DNA of 64,000 nt from CBDCUC01 sp965222485 (lineage in GTDB: Bacteria > Pseudomonadota > Alphaproteobacteria > Rhizobiales > Hyphomicrobiaceae). The stretch's first letter is position 1. Each line of letters begins with the position of its first letter. The notes under the pieces are model-generated. The model was not told the DNA's origin. It made no database searches and saw nothing but the letters and a program-made list of their open reading frames with translations. Below are positions 35,488 through 44,133 of the stretch, one piece after another. The stretch is from positions 186,001 to 250,000 of the forward strand of contig CBDCUC010000030.1 of the NCBI GenBank assembly GCA_965222485.1, in the 5' to 3' direction. A program made the position numbers and the translations under genes.

Positions 35488-37764
35488 ATGCCCCAACATA
35501 TTCACGCCTCACCCGACGACATCGATATCACACGTGTCTGGATGGCACTCAGGAAGAGCCTGGTGCGCCTCATCGTGCTCGCGGGCTGTGCCGGCGGATT
35601 GACATATCTCGCCCTAGCGATGATGGCGCCGCAGTATGCGTCAGAAGCGGAGATTGCTGTGACCGCAAAGGGGGCTGCTAATCCATTTAGCGGACCACAG
35701 TCCACGACGGGCGGTCAGGAGGTATTGGCGACGCCTGTAGATAAAGAGGCGGTCAATACTCATGTTCGGGCATTGATGTCTCGCGATCTTGCCGCGCAAG
35801 TCGTAAAAGAGTTCAAGCTTGGTGAACGCCCTGAATTCAATTCGGCTGTTGGTCCGAAAGATCGATGGGAGAGCCTGCTGCGCACGGTAGGCTTGGCGAA
35901 GCCCGGCAAGAAGGAGACCGAAACCGATCGGGTTTTGGAGGCGTTCTATGACCATCTGCAGGTTTACTCGCCCAAGGAAAGCCGCGTCATAAACATTCGT
36001 TTTAGCTCATTGGACCCGAAGCTTGCCGCGGACGTCGCTAATGGGCTTGCCGCGCGTTATCGTGAACGGCTGGCGCGCCAAAGCATTGTTGAGACCGACG
36101 ATGTGCAGAAGGCACTAGGTCCTAAGATCAGCAAGTTGGCGCGCGAAGTGGCCAGTGCGGAGGCCGAGGTTGAGGCGTTCCGAGCAAAAGCCGGTTTGCT
36201 TCGCGGCGGTGCGCAGCGTACGCCACTGAATGCGCAGCAGCTCGCTGACCTCACGACGGAATTAACACGTGCAAGTGCGGCGCGGGCGCAGGCTGAAGCA
36301 CGTGCGCAAGCTGCACGCGACCTTTTGAACGGCGGTGGTGGCAGTGCGCTGCCAGAAGTGCAGCGTTCTCCGCTCATCCAAAATCTTACCGAACAGAAGG
36401 TGCGGGTTGAGCGCCAGATCTCTGAATTGTCGGCAGCGCTGCTTCCCGGACATCCGCGCATGCGCCAGCTTCGTGCGGATCTGGCGGGACTGAAAAGGCA
36501 GATCGACGCGGAGGTTGGCAAAGTCGCAGACAGCCTGGAACGAGAGGCAGAGGCCGCAGGCTTACGAGAGGCGGCGGTGAAGCGTAGTCTGAACGACTTG
36601 AAGAGCATGGTTGCCGGCAACAGTTCTGGAACGGTGGAGCTGCGTCAACTGGAGGCTGCGGCTGCTTCAAAGCGCAAGGAACTGGAACGGCTTCAAGCAC
36701 AGTATCAGGCCAATGCGACCCGCGCGGAAGCCGGCGTTGTTCCCGTCGTAGCGCAGATCCTGACGAAGGCACGGGTTTCGACACTGCCGATTTCTCCGAA
36801 GAAGGGTGCTTACAGCGCATTGGTAGCCTTTGCGACCCTGCTGTTCGGAGTGGCTGCAGTTGTAACGCGAGCGCTCGTTATTGAAGCACGTGGCGGGTCG
36901 ACGGCGGCCGTCGATAGCGTTCAAAATAGAACGCAACCGGCGCACGACCCGCAGGTCACGCAAGTTCAATCACCTGTGCCAGCGGGTATGCTGACACCTT
37001 CCGGTGAGGCTGGGGTTGTCGACGACACCGCGGGCTCGGTTCTGGCAGGTCAGGGTGCACGGTCTGCCCGTGTCAAGATGGAAGGCATCTTGGAGCCAAA
37101 CGGTTTCATGCGTTTTGGCACCGTCGACACGCTGGCTCGTCATATGGCCGGCCGGAAAACATCCGGTGGAGGGTATCGCAGCCTTATTTGCGGTGAGACG
37201 GATGACATGGACATTGTGGAGGATGTCGGCGAATTCGCCATGGCATTGTCGGATCTTTCACAACAGACGCTGATTGTTGATTGGAGCCCGGAGGGGCGCG
37301 GTCTTGCAGGCGAATGGGGTATCCAAAGTGTTCCTGGATTTGCCGACCTGATGAGTGGTGAAGCGAAATTTGGAGATGTCGTACATGCCGTACCGGACTC
37401 GCGCGTTCACATCATTGCCGCGGGTTCGTCGAAGAGCGGGCGGTCAGTATCGCTCGATCCCGACCAAATCAATCTATTGCTCGATGCGCTCGATGAGGCC
37501 TATGACCACATTCTTGTAGCAGCACGCACCGAGCCGGCGCGGAAACTGTTTGAGACAATCCAGGGCCGCTTTGATTCCGGTATTATTGTATGTGATTCAC
37601 GTGCGGAACGGCGCGGCTACCATGAGGATGCTGCCGGTACGTTCCTCGGGTTCCAGGTTGCCGACATCGAACTTGTGCGCCTGGACCGTGCACCCGTGAC
37701 AGCGCTTATGGAGGGTGCCGCAAGTAGTGAAATGCGCCGTAGCGGACAAATCAGGCTACAGTAA
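35488..37764 (+). CDS. GumC/Wzz-type protein with degenerate tyrosine-kinase domain
   Basis: A 758-residue polysaccharide co-polymerase. TM1 is at about residues 25-50, the Wzz domain follows, a long coiled coil spans roughly residues 205-425, and TM2 is at about 437-460. The C-terminal cytoplasmic part (about 560-750) has the BY-kinase fold: TLIVDWSPEGRG replaces Walker A', and PGFADLMSGEAKFGDVVHAVPDSRVHIIAAG matches the region after it. However, the Walker A loop is absent (LICGETDDMDIVEDVG) and there is no terminal tyrosine cluster. It probably regulates chain length or gates export without phosphorylating. It is divergent from the export lipoprotein gene. Confidence 0.85.
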   Translation: MPQHIHASPDDIDITRVWMALRKSLVRLIVLAGCAGGLTYLALAMMAPQYASEAEIAVTAKGAANPFSGPQSTTGGQEVLATPVDKEAVNTHVRALMSRDLAAQVVKEFKLGERPEFNSAVGPKDRWESLLRTVGLAKPGKKETETDRVLEAFYDHLQVYSPKESRVINIRFSSLDPKLAADVANGLAARYRERLARQSIVETDDVQKALGPKISKLAREVASAEAEVEAFRAKAGLLRGGAQRTPLNAQQLADLTTELTRASAARAQAEARAQAARDLLNGGGGSALPEVQRSPLIQNLTEQKVRVERQISELSAALLPGHPRMRQLRADLAGLKRQIDAEVGKVADSLEREAEAAGLREAAVKRSLNDLKSMVAGNSSGTVELRQLEAAAASKRKELERLQAQYQANATRAEAGVVPVVAQILTKARVSTLPISPKKGAYSALVAFATLLFGVAAVVTRALVIEARGGSTAAVDSVQNRTQPAHDPQVTQVQSPVPAGMLTPSGEAGVVDDTAGSVLAGQGARSARVKMEGILEPNGFMRFGTVDTLARHMAGRKTSGGGYRSLICGETDDMDIVEDVGEFAMALSDLSQQTLIVDWSPEGRGLAGEWGIQSVPGFADLMSGEAKFGDVVHAVPDSRVHIIAAGSSKSGRSVSLDPDQINLLLDALDEAYDHILVAARTEPARKLFETIQGRFDSGIIVCDSRAERRGYHEDAAGTFLGFQVADIELVRLDRAPVTALMEGAASSEMRRSGQIRLQ

Positions 37765-38031
37765 TCAGGTCTGTTTGGTCTTGACGAGCAACAGTTAAGA
37801 CCGTCGGTCGAAGTTCGTTGCTGGCTGGCGGTCCCTTTGGTGCAGTTTACCTCACTTCTTTACCAACGCGATCGGTTAATCGCCCGGGTAGCCCTGGGCG
37901 CCCGGGTTCGCGTCGTTTGGTTGCACGACTTTTGCAGTGTTTTTTGTGCCTCTTAAGCAATTGCCGAATTGATACAGCCGGCAAGTGCGGGTGTTTATTA
38001 TTTTTAAGTCAGAGGATGTATTGATCGCGGT

Positions 38032-39117
38032 ATGAGCAGGCGGTCCACCGGCGTTTTGAAAGCAGCATTGGCTGCGATGCACTATTCCGGTGCCTCGCGG
38101 CTTGCCGCCCCTTTGACGTCCGGCGCCGGCGTCATCTTTATGCTGCATCATGTGTCGCCCAAGCCGGTTGAGGGGTTCGAGCCCAACCGGATATTGAGGG
38201 TGCATCCCGATTTTCTGGAAGACGTCATCTGTCGCGTGCGCGGTGCCGGTTTTGACATCATCGGACTAGACGAGGTTCCGACACGGCTTTCGGAAGCGGC
38301 TGTGGGCGAGGGAAGAAGAGCACCATTTGCGTGTTTTACGTTTGACGACGGATATCGTGACAACCGCGATTATGCCCTTCCGGTCTTCAAAAGACATGGT
38401 GTGCCGTTCACCGTTTATGTTCCTACAGGCTTTGCTGACGGCCACGCGGACCTTTGGTGGCTTAACCTTGAATTGGCCATAGGCAGGAAAAACAAAATTG
38501 AAGTGCTGCGCGATGGCGGCGTCTGGCAGTTCAACACCGAGACTCCGGAGGCAAAGTACAGCGCCTTTCATGAGATCTACTGGTGGCTGCGCTCGCTCAA
38601 TGAACAAGAGGCGCGCGGTATTGTGCGCGACCTTGTTGCAAGTGCGGACTTTGACGCAAATGAGGCTGGGTGCCGCTTGGTCATGAGCTGGGATGAGTTG
38701 CGTGAGTTCAGCCGCGAGCCGTTAGTGCAAATCGGAGCTCACACATGCACGCACCGTGCGTTGTCAAAGTTGGATCTTGACGAAGCCCGCCGGGAAATCT
38801 CAGTGAGTATTGAACGCATCGAACATGAACTGGGTCTAAGTTGCAGGCATTTCAGTTACCCCTACGGTAGCGTCTGTGCTGCCGGAGAACGGGAGTTCGA
38901 ATTGGCGCGCGAACTGGGAGTGAAGACGGCTGTGACAACGCGCAAGGGATTGCTACATGCCCATCATGCAGATGCGTTGACGGCGCTTCCCAGACTTTCG
39001 TTGAACGGTGATTTCCAAGACTGGCGCTATACGAATGTGTTGCTGTCGGGCATGCCGTTTGCGTTGGCAAACGCGTGGGAGCGTGTTTCGCAGCCGGTCT
39101 TGCGTTCAGCATCCTAG
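38032..39117 (+). CDS. Polysaccharide deacetylase (NodB domain)
   Basis: A 361-residue carbohydrate esterase family 4 protein. Motif 1 is TFDDGYRDN (catalytic Asp and metal Asp), motif 2 is HTCTHRAL (H-x3-H metal ligands), and FSYPYGS is motif 3. It would remove N-acetyl groups from an amino-sugar polysaccharide. No signal peptide is evident, which suggests action on cytoplasmic lipid-linked intermediates, as reported for the holdfast deacetylase HfsH. It follows the GumC gene on the same strand after 267 bases with no gene between. Confidence 0.9.
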   Translation: MSRRSTGVLKAALAAMHYSGASRLAAPLTSGAGVIFMLHHVSPKPVEGFEPNRILRVHPDFLEDVICRVRGAGFDIIGLDEVPTRLSEAAVGEGRRAPFACFTFDDGYRDNRDYALPVFKRHGVPFTVYVPTGFADGHADLWWLNLELAIGRKNKIEVLRDGGVWQFNTETPEAKYSAFHEIYWWLRSLNEQEARGIVRDLVASADFDANEAGCRLVMSWDELREFSREPLVQIGAHTCTHRALSKLDLDEARREISVSIERIEHELGLSCRHFSYPYGSVCAAGEREFELARELGVKTAVTTRKGLLHAHHADALTALPRLSLNGDFQDWRYTNVLLSGMPFALANAWERVSQPVLRSAS

Positions 39118-39200
39118 GCCTGCTCGACGGGCCGGCGTCCCGATAGGTTGGATTGACATGGCAGACGGCCCTGCGGATGCCGGCGTGGGTCTGACCATCG

Positions 39201-39419
39201 TCATTGTTTGCCCGGACTGTCGGGTTTTGCCATCCACTTGACAATTAAGCCGGCCGGTATCACCCAAACGAGGCCGGCGATGACGTAGTAGGCAAGCTCG
39301 CCGAACTTGCTTGTGTTTACCTGCAGGATCGCGGCGACAAACATTGCCAACAATGCGTAAGTCGCAAGGAAAAAGAAGAGGGCGATCGTGCCGATCAATT
39401 TGCGCGTTCTCATGGTCAT
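39201..39419 (-). CDS. DUF2842 small membrane protein
   Basis: A 72-residue protein with two transmembrane helices (LIGTIALFFFLATYALLAMFVA and AYYVIAGLVWVIPAGLIVKWM). It matches the DUF2842 pattern, conserved in alphaproteobacteria and often near heme A synthase. Function unknown. ATG 39419 or 39413. Confidence 0.85.
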   Translation of the reverse strand: MTMRTRKLIGTIALFFFLATYALLAMFVAAILQVNTSKFGELAYYVIAGLVWVIPAGLIVKWMAKPDSPGKQ

Positions 39420-39500
39420 GCGCTGGTATAGTGCTAATCAGGTCATGGCGCCAAGTGCTGATTGCGCGGTCGAGTTGTTCAGGCGGGGAGCGGTAACGGA

Positions 39501-40580
39501 ATGACGACGGAACAGGTGCGCGGTTCGACTATCGGCGAGCGTCACGATGGTGAAGCGGCGGTTCGCTGGTGGCTGTTTGTGGTTGCGGGTCTCGTCTTCG
39601 CAATGGTTGTTGTCGGCGGTGCCACGCGCCTTACTGACTCAGGCCTGTCGATCACCGAGTGGCTGCCAATCCTCGGTGCGATCCCTCCGCTCAATGAGGC
39701 GGATTGGTGGGAGGCTTTCGAGAAATACAAAAAAATCCCCGAGTATGAGCTCGTCAATAAGGGTATGTCGCTTGCCGAATTCCAATTCATCTATTGGTGG
39801 GAGTGGGGGCACCGTTTCCTCGGGCGGGCGATCGGTATCGTCTTTGCGCTGCCGTTTGCTTACTTCTGGTGGACCGGGAGGCTCCGGCCTGGGCTTGCAC
39901 CAAAACTCCTCGGCATTCTTGCGCTGGGCGGGCTGCAGGGTTTTGTCGGCTGGTACATGGTCCAATCGGGATTAAGCGAACGCGTGGATGTCAGCCAATA
40001 TCGGCTGGCGCTGCATTTGACGATTGCGTTTGTGATTTTTGCGCTTCTGGCGTGGACCGCGTTGGGGCTTTACCATCGAGATGGTAGCGTCATCGCTGAT
40101 CCGGTTGCCGGTTGGCAGAAATACTTGGTGGGGGTGTTGGTCGGTCTGATTTTGGTTCAGGTCGTTCTTGGCGGTTTTGTTGCCGGCCTGAAGGCGGGTC
40201 TGGCTTATAACACGTGGCCGCTCATGGAAGGTGCGCTTCTGCCCGATGGCCTTTGGTCGATGTCGCCATGGTATTTGAATCTGGCTGAAGACATGTTGAC
40301 CGTGCAGTTCAATCACCGGATTGCGGCCTATATTATTCTGCTGCTGACGGCGGTGCATGTGGTCGTGCTCCTTGCGCAAGGTGCAAGTGCGCGCGTGCTG
40401 GTATCAGCCGGTACATTGCTGGTGTTGGTTGTCGTGCAGGCGCTTATCGGGATCTGGACGTTGCTAGCAGCACCGGCGGCCGACGGCATTCCAATCGGTC
40501 TTGGATTGTTGCATCAAGGTGGTGCCGTGGTTGTACTGGGTTTCGGCATTTGGCACCTGCACCGCGTGTGGCGCGGGTGA
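39501..40580 (+). CDS. ctaA: Heme A synthase (COX15/CtaA)
   Basis: A 359-residue, eight-helix membrane enzyme that oxidises heme O to heme A for cytochrome c oxidase. Signature blocks are VVVGGATRLTDSGLSITEWLPILGAIPPLN, EFQFIYWWEWGHRFLGR with a heme-ligand histidine, GLKAGLAYNTWPLM and QFNHRIAAYI with another. The ATG at 39501 matches the alphaproteobacterial type 2 start and follows GGGGAG. Confidence 0.95.
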   Translation: MTTEQVRGSTIGERHDGEAAVRWWLFVVAGLVFAMVVVGGATRLTDSGLSITEWLPILGAIPPLNEADWWEAFEKYKKIPEYELVNKGMSLAEFQFIYWWEWGHRFLGRAIGIVFALPFAYFWWTGRLRPGLAPKLLGILALGGLQGFVGWYMVQSGLSERVDVSQYRLALHLTIAFVIFALLAWTALGLYHRDGSVIADPVAGWQKYLVGVLVGLILVQVVLGGFVAGLKAGLAYNTWPLMEGALLPDGLWSMSPWYLNLAEDMLTVQFNHRIAAYIILLLTAVHVVVLLAQGASARVLVSAGTLLVLVVVQALIGIWTLLAAPAADGIPIGLGLLHQGGAVVVLGFGIWHLHRVWRG

Positions 40581-40634
40581 TCGGACGGCCGCAAAGGGAG
40601 AGCTCCGCGTTGCTTTGATGATCCGCGTCAGGCT

Positions 40635-41591
40635 TCAAAGCCCGAGCATCAGCGACATGTTTTGCACGGCTGCGCCCGCCGCGCCCTTGCCGAGATTGTC
40701 GAGCCTCGCGACCAGAACGGCTTGGTGCGTTGTGTCATTGCCGAAAACGCGCAACTCCATTTTGTCGGAATCGTTCAGGGCGATGGGGTCAATCCGGCCG
40801 CGTCCAATGGCGTCGTCGGCGCCAGCCTTGCAAATGGTGACGCGGTCAGCCTGCTCATAGTGGCGCGCGAGTGCATCCTCAATGTCCGCGGGTGTTGGTT
40901 TGTCCGGCAAAGACGCCAAGTGCAGCGGGATCGAGACCAGCATGCCTTGTGCGAAGTTTCCGACCGAAGGCACGAAGATGGGATCAATGGTCAATCCAGA
41001 GTAACGCTTTAATTCAGGCAGATGCTTATGATCAAGCTTCAGTCCGTATATTTCGAATGGAGGCGCTTCGCCCGCATCGTAGGCGGCGATCATGCTTTTG
41101 CCGCCGCCCGAATAACCGCTGACGGCATTAACGGTGATCGGATAATCGTTTGGCAGGAGGCCTGCGTCGATGAGCGGGCGTAGCAAGGCAATTGCGCCCG
41201 TGGGATAACAGCCGGGGTTGGCCACGCGCGTTGCCTGCCGAATGGCGTCAGCTTGAGCGGAGGTTAGCTCGGCAAAGCCATAGGTCCAGTTGTCGGAGAC
41301 GCGATGCGCGGTCGATGCGTCGACGATTTTGGGCGCTTTGTCGCCAAGGCTGTCGGCCAGGGATACGGCGGTGCGGGCGGCATCATCGGGCAGGCACAAG
41401 ATAACGAGATCAACCTCGGCCATGAGATCGCGACGCGCGTCATTGTCCTTACGCCGGTCGGGATCAATGGAGCGCACGGTAACGCCATCGAACGCGGCAA
41501 GCCGTTCGCGGATTTGCAGGCCCGTGGTGCCCGCTTCGCCGTCGATGAACACGGTTGCGGTCTTATTATCTGTGACTGATTTTGTGGCCAT
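40635..41591 (-). CDS. argC: N-acetyl-gamma-glutamyl-phosphate reductase, type 2
   Basis: A 318-residue arginine-biosynthesis enzyme. The NADPH site is FIDGEAGTTGLQIRERL, typical of the short type 2 form, and the active-site cysteine is in VANPGCYPTGAIALLRPL. VSGYSGGGKSMI is the third signature. In alphaproteobacteria argC commonly follows rplM-rpsI, as it does here apart from the TerC gene between. Confidence 0.95.
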   Translation of the reverse strand: MATKSVTDNKTATVFIDGEAGTTGLQIRERLAAFDGVTVRSIDPDRRKDNDARRDLMAEVDLVILCLPDDAARTAVSLADSLGDKAPKIVDASTAHRVSDNWTYGFAELTSAQADAIRQATRVANPGCYPTGAIALLRPLIDAGLLPNDYPITVNAVSGYSGGGKSMIAAYDAGEAPPFEIYGLKLDHKHLPELKRYSGLTIDPIFVPSVGNFAQGMLVSIPLHLASLPDKPTPADIEDALARHYEQADRVTICKAGADDAIGRGRIDPIALNDSDKMELRVFGNDTTHQAVLVARLDNLGKGAAGAAVQNMSLMLGL

Positions 41592-41656
41592 TGCTTAATT
41601 CTAATGTGTTTTGTTCACGTGGCCGTCCGGTTTGCCCGGTTGTGCGCCCGTGCAGC

Positions 41657-42436
41657 TCACCGCGGAACTAAACCTCCTAAGCCAAACCACATCCCTACTC
41701 GATGCTGGATGGCTTCGATCAGACCTTCCGAACACCCAAAGTTATAGGCCTGGCACATGACTTCGTGCGAGCCGCGGTAGATCATATCCAAGGCGACATA
41801 CAGGATGATCAGCAAACCGACCCAGGTGATCCATGGGTAGCGCGACAGCAGTCGTGCGATCATGTGGGAGGCGATGGCCATGAGTATGATGGCGATGGCG
41901 AGGCCGACGACCAGTACCAACGGTTCGCCTTTGGCAGCGCCCGCGACGGCGAGAACGTTGTCGAGCGACATGGAAACGTCGGCGATGACAATGTGCATCA
42001 CGGCAGGCCAGAAGGCTAGCGTCGTGCCCGCCGCGGCCGGTGCAGCGAGTCCCTGTTCGACCTGATCGATGTCCATGTGGCCATCTACGATTTCGCGGTA
42101 CATCTTCCAGCAGACGAACAGCAAGAGCAATCCGCCAGCAAGTGTCAGGCCGACGATCGCGAGCAGCTGATTGGTGATGGCTGCAAAAATAATGCGAAGG
42201 ATAACGGCGCCAGCGATGCCCCAGAAAATAACCTTGGCGCGCAAAGAGGGTTCGACGCGCGAAGCTGCCAGGCCGACGACGATGGCGTTGTCGCCGGCAA
42301 GCACAATGTCAATCATGATGATGTTCAAAAGGGCGGCGTAGTTTGCCACGTACCAATCGATATTCAGTAGATTTTCGAACGCCAGGGTCGCGGCCTGAAC
42401 AAAACTGGACGCGTCGAGGAGTATCAGCATGTTCAT
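41657..42436 (-). CDS. TerC family membrane protein
   Basis: About 259 residues with seven to nine helices. Typical TerC/YjbE blocks are IIMIDIVLAGDNAIVVGLAAS (acidic metal site) and HIVIADVSMSLDNVLAVAGAAKGE, an internal repeat of the same motif. Members export Mn2+ or load metal into secreted proteins. The ATG at 42436 has GGAAAAGAG at good spacing, favouring it over the ATG at 42454. I looked for a manganese (yybP-ykoY) riboswitch in the leader and did not see its core motifs. Confidence 0.9.
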   Translation of the reverse strand: MNMLILLDASSFVQAATLAFENLLNIDWYVANYAALLNIIMIDIVLAGDNAIVVGLAASRVEPSLRAKVIFWGIAGAVILRIIFAAITNQLLAIVGLTLAGGLLLLFVCWKMYREIVDGHMDIDQVEQGLAAPAAAGTTLAFWPAVMHIVIADVSMSLDNVLAVAGAAKGEPLVLVVGLAIAIILMAIASHMIARLLSRYPWITWVGLLIILYVALDMIYRGSHEVMCQAYNFGCSEGLIEAIQHRVGMWFGLGGLVPR

Positions 42437-42678
42437 GGCGCTCTTTTCCGTCATTTATGGCGACGGGCGGGCCGTCGCGAAGCTGTGCGGTTGGTGTTTA
42501 GCCGGACTTTCGGCTCAATGTCTATCTTTCCAGCCGTTGCATCGGCTGCTGGCCATCCGGTCGCCAGCATTTTGGGTTGTCAATCGGGCAGCATCAATCA
42601 GCGGCGGAGAGAAACAGAAGCTCTCCATTGGCTGAAGCAATCGACTGAAAAAAGTAGGGCGTAGCGAGTTTGACAGCG

Positions 42679-42709
42679 AAAAAAGGGCACTGCCGGAAGC
42701 AGTGCCCTT
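42679..42709 (-). terminator. Terminator of the rplM-rpsI operon
   Basis: Read on the minus strand: AAGGGCACTGC pairs with GCAGTGCCCTT around a 5-nt loop, followed by a run of six T. It lies 32 bases past the rpsI stop. The remaining bases up to the TerC start show no gene. Confidence 0.92.
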
Positions 42710-42740
42710 GGACTTGCAAAATTTGCAAAAAACCTGCCGA

Positions 42741-43217
42741 TTAGCGCTTCGAGAACTGGAAGCTGCGGCGTGCTTTCCGGCGGCCGTACTTCTTGCGCTC
42801 GACCGTGCGGCTGTCGCGCGTCAGGAAGCCGGCTTTCTTGAGCGTGCTGCGCAGCTCCGGCTCATAGTAGGTGAGCGCCTTGGAAATGCCGTGGCGTACC
42901 GCACCGGCCTGTCCGGACAACCCGCCCCCCATGACCGTGACGTTGATGTCGTATTGTGTCGAGCGATCAACTGTCACCAGCGGCTGCTGCAACAGCATTT
43001 GCAGAACCGGACGTGCAAAGTATTTGGTGTAGTCCTTCGCGTTGACGGTGATCTGACCCTTGCCTGGTTTGAGCCAGACGCGGGCAATCGCGTCCTTGCG
43101 CTTGCCGGTCGCATAAGCGCGGCCAAGGCTGTCCAATTTTTGGACGTGAACGGGCGCTTCGGCTGCACCGGTGTTCAACTCGCCCAGGTCTTCTAAGCTC
43201 TTCGCCTCTTCTGACAT
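42741..43217 (-). CDS. rpsI: 30S ribosomal protein S9
   Basis: A 158-residue protein with GRAYATGKRKDAIARVWLKPGKGQITVN, VTVMGGGLSGQAGAVRHGISKAL and the invariant C-terminus RRKARRSFQFSKR that reaches the P-site tRNA. An N-terminal acidic extension of about 25 residues is usual in alphaproteobacteria. It follows rplM with a 5-base gap, so the two are cotranscribed. Confidence 0.98.
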   Translation of the reverse strand: MSEEAKSLEDLGELNTGAAEAPVHVQKLDSLGRAYATGKRKDAIARVWLKPGKGQITVNAKDYTKYFARPVLQMLLQQPLVTVDRSTQYDINVTVMGGGLSGQAGAVRHGISKALTYYEPELRSTLKKAGFLTRDSRTVERKKYGRRKARRSFQFSKR

Positions 43218-43222
43218 TGGCT

Positions 43223-43684
43223 TTAGACCCTCACATTCTTGCGGTTAAGCTTGCGGACATCGAGTGCTTCTGGCTTTTGCGCCTCATGGGGATGTTCGGT
43301 GCCCCGGTAGACTTTGAGGTTGCGCATCAGCTTGCGCTGCAATGGCCCGCGGCGCAGCATGCGCTCAACGGCCTTCTCGACGACGCGTTCGGGAAACTTG
43401 CCTTCCAGGACCTGGCGGGGAGAGCGCTCCTTGATGCCGCCTGGATAGCCTGTGTAGTGGTAGTAGCGCTTGTCTTCGCGCTTCTTACCGGTGAACACGA
43501 CCTTGTCGGCGTTGATGACGATGACGTTGTCACCACAGTCGACGTGGGGTGTGTAGATGGCTCTGTGTTTGCCCTTGAGGCGGGTGGCGATGAGAGCGGC
43601 GAGGCGTCCGACCACAAGGCCGTCGGCGTCGATCACGATCCACTTCTTTTCCACCTCGCCGGGTTTGGCGACATAGGTTTGCAT
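43223..43684 (-). CDS. rplM: 50S ribosomal protein L13
   Basis: A 153-residue protein beginning with the family block WIVIDADGLVVGRLAALIATRLKGKH, then YTPHVDCGDNVIVINADKVVFTGKKREDK and the YPGGIKERSPRQVLEGKFPERVVEKAVERML segment. ATG at 43684 with AGGAG upstream. First gene of the rplM-rpsI operon. Confidence 0.98.
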   Translation of the reverse strand: MQTYVAKPGEVEKKWIVIDADGLVVGRLAALIATRLKGKHRAIYTPHVDCGDNVIVINADKVVFTGKKREDKRYYHYTGYPGGIKERSPRQVLEGKFPERVVEKAVERMLRRGPLQRKLMRNLKVYRGTEHPHEAQKPEALDVRKLNRKNVRV

Positions 43685-44133
43685 GGGGCAGAACTCCTGC
43701 CAAAATTTGGGCCCGGATTGGCCTAAGCGCTAAACCGGACCGCCTGCTTACGGGTTGCGGGAGGTGGCAAATGCTCCGCCCGCTGTAAAACGAAACTGAT
43801 CAATTCTGGAAGACTGCACGCTACCTATCCGGGCGGTTTCCTGCCGGATTCTTGGATGTGCATCAACCACCGGCGCCGTTGAGCGCACGGGTTTGTGCGG
43901 TGCGTTTAGTGGCAGCCGGGAGCAGTGTCAACTTCTAATTCGTTAACAGCGGATTTTATGTGTTGGTGGAGGGGGTTAATCTGTGTGGTACTATGATACC
44001 ACCGATTATTTGGTCTTTTTCTGCCCGTTCGGCTGATTGTCCGAATCGACGGCTAGAATTAGCGTTTGGGAGAGCTAGCGCATGGCCCGGCGCAGCAGGG
44101 TTGCCATTTCTACGGGCTCGTGAGTTTATCCGC
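43685..44133. other. Intergenic region between rplM and the HEPN-like gene
   Basis: About 450 bases between divergent genes. The rplM promoter must lie at its left end. At 43985-44002 there is an 18-base near-palindrome, GTGGTA-N6-TACCAC, that could be an operator. A frame is open from 43960 but its translation is not protein-like before 44134. Confidence 0.45.

Noticed and set aside
42437..42678. Possible manganese (yybP-ykoY) riboswitch ahead of the TerC gene
   Set aside because: The conserved loop motifs of that riboswitch class are not present on the minus strand.
43960..44133. N-terminal extension of the HEPN-like protein from GTG 43960
   Set aside because: The added 58 residues have no protein-like pattern and include the palindrome region; ATG 44134 gives a normal start.
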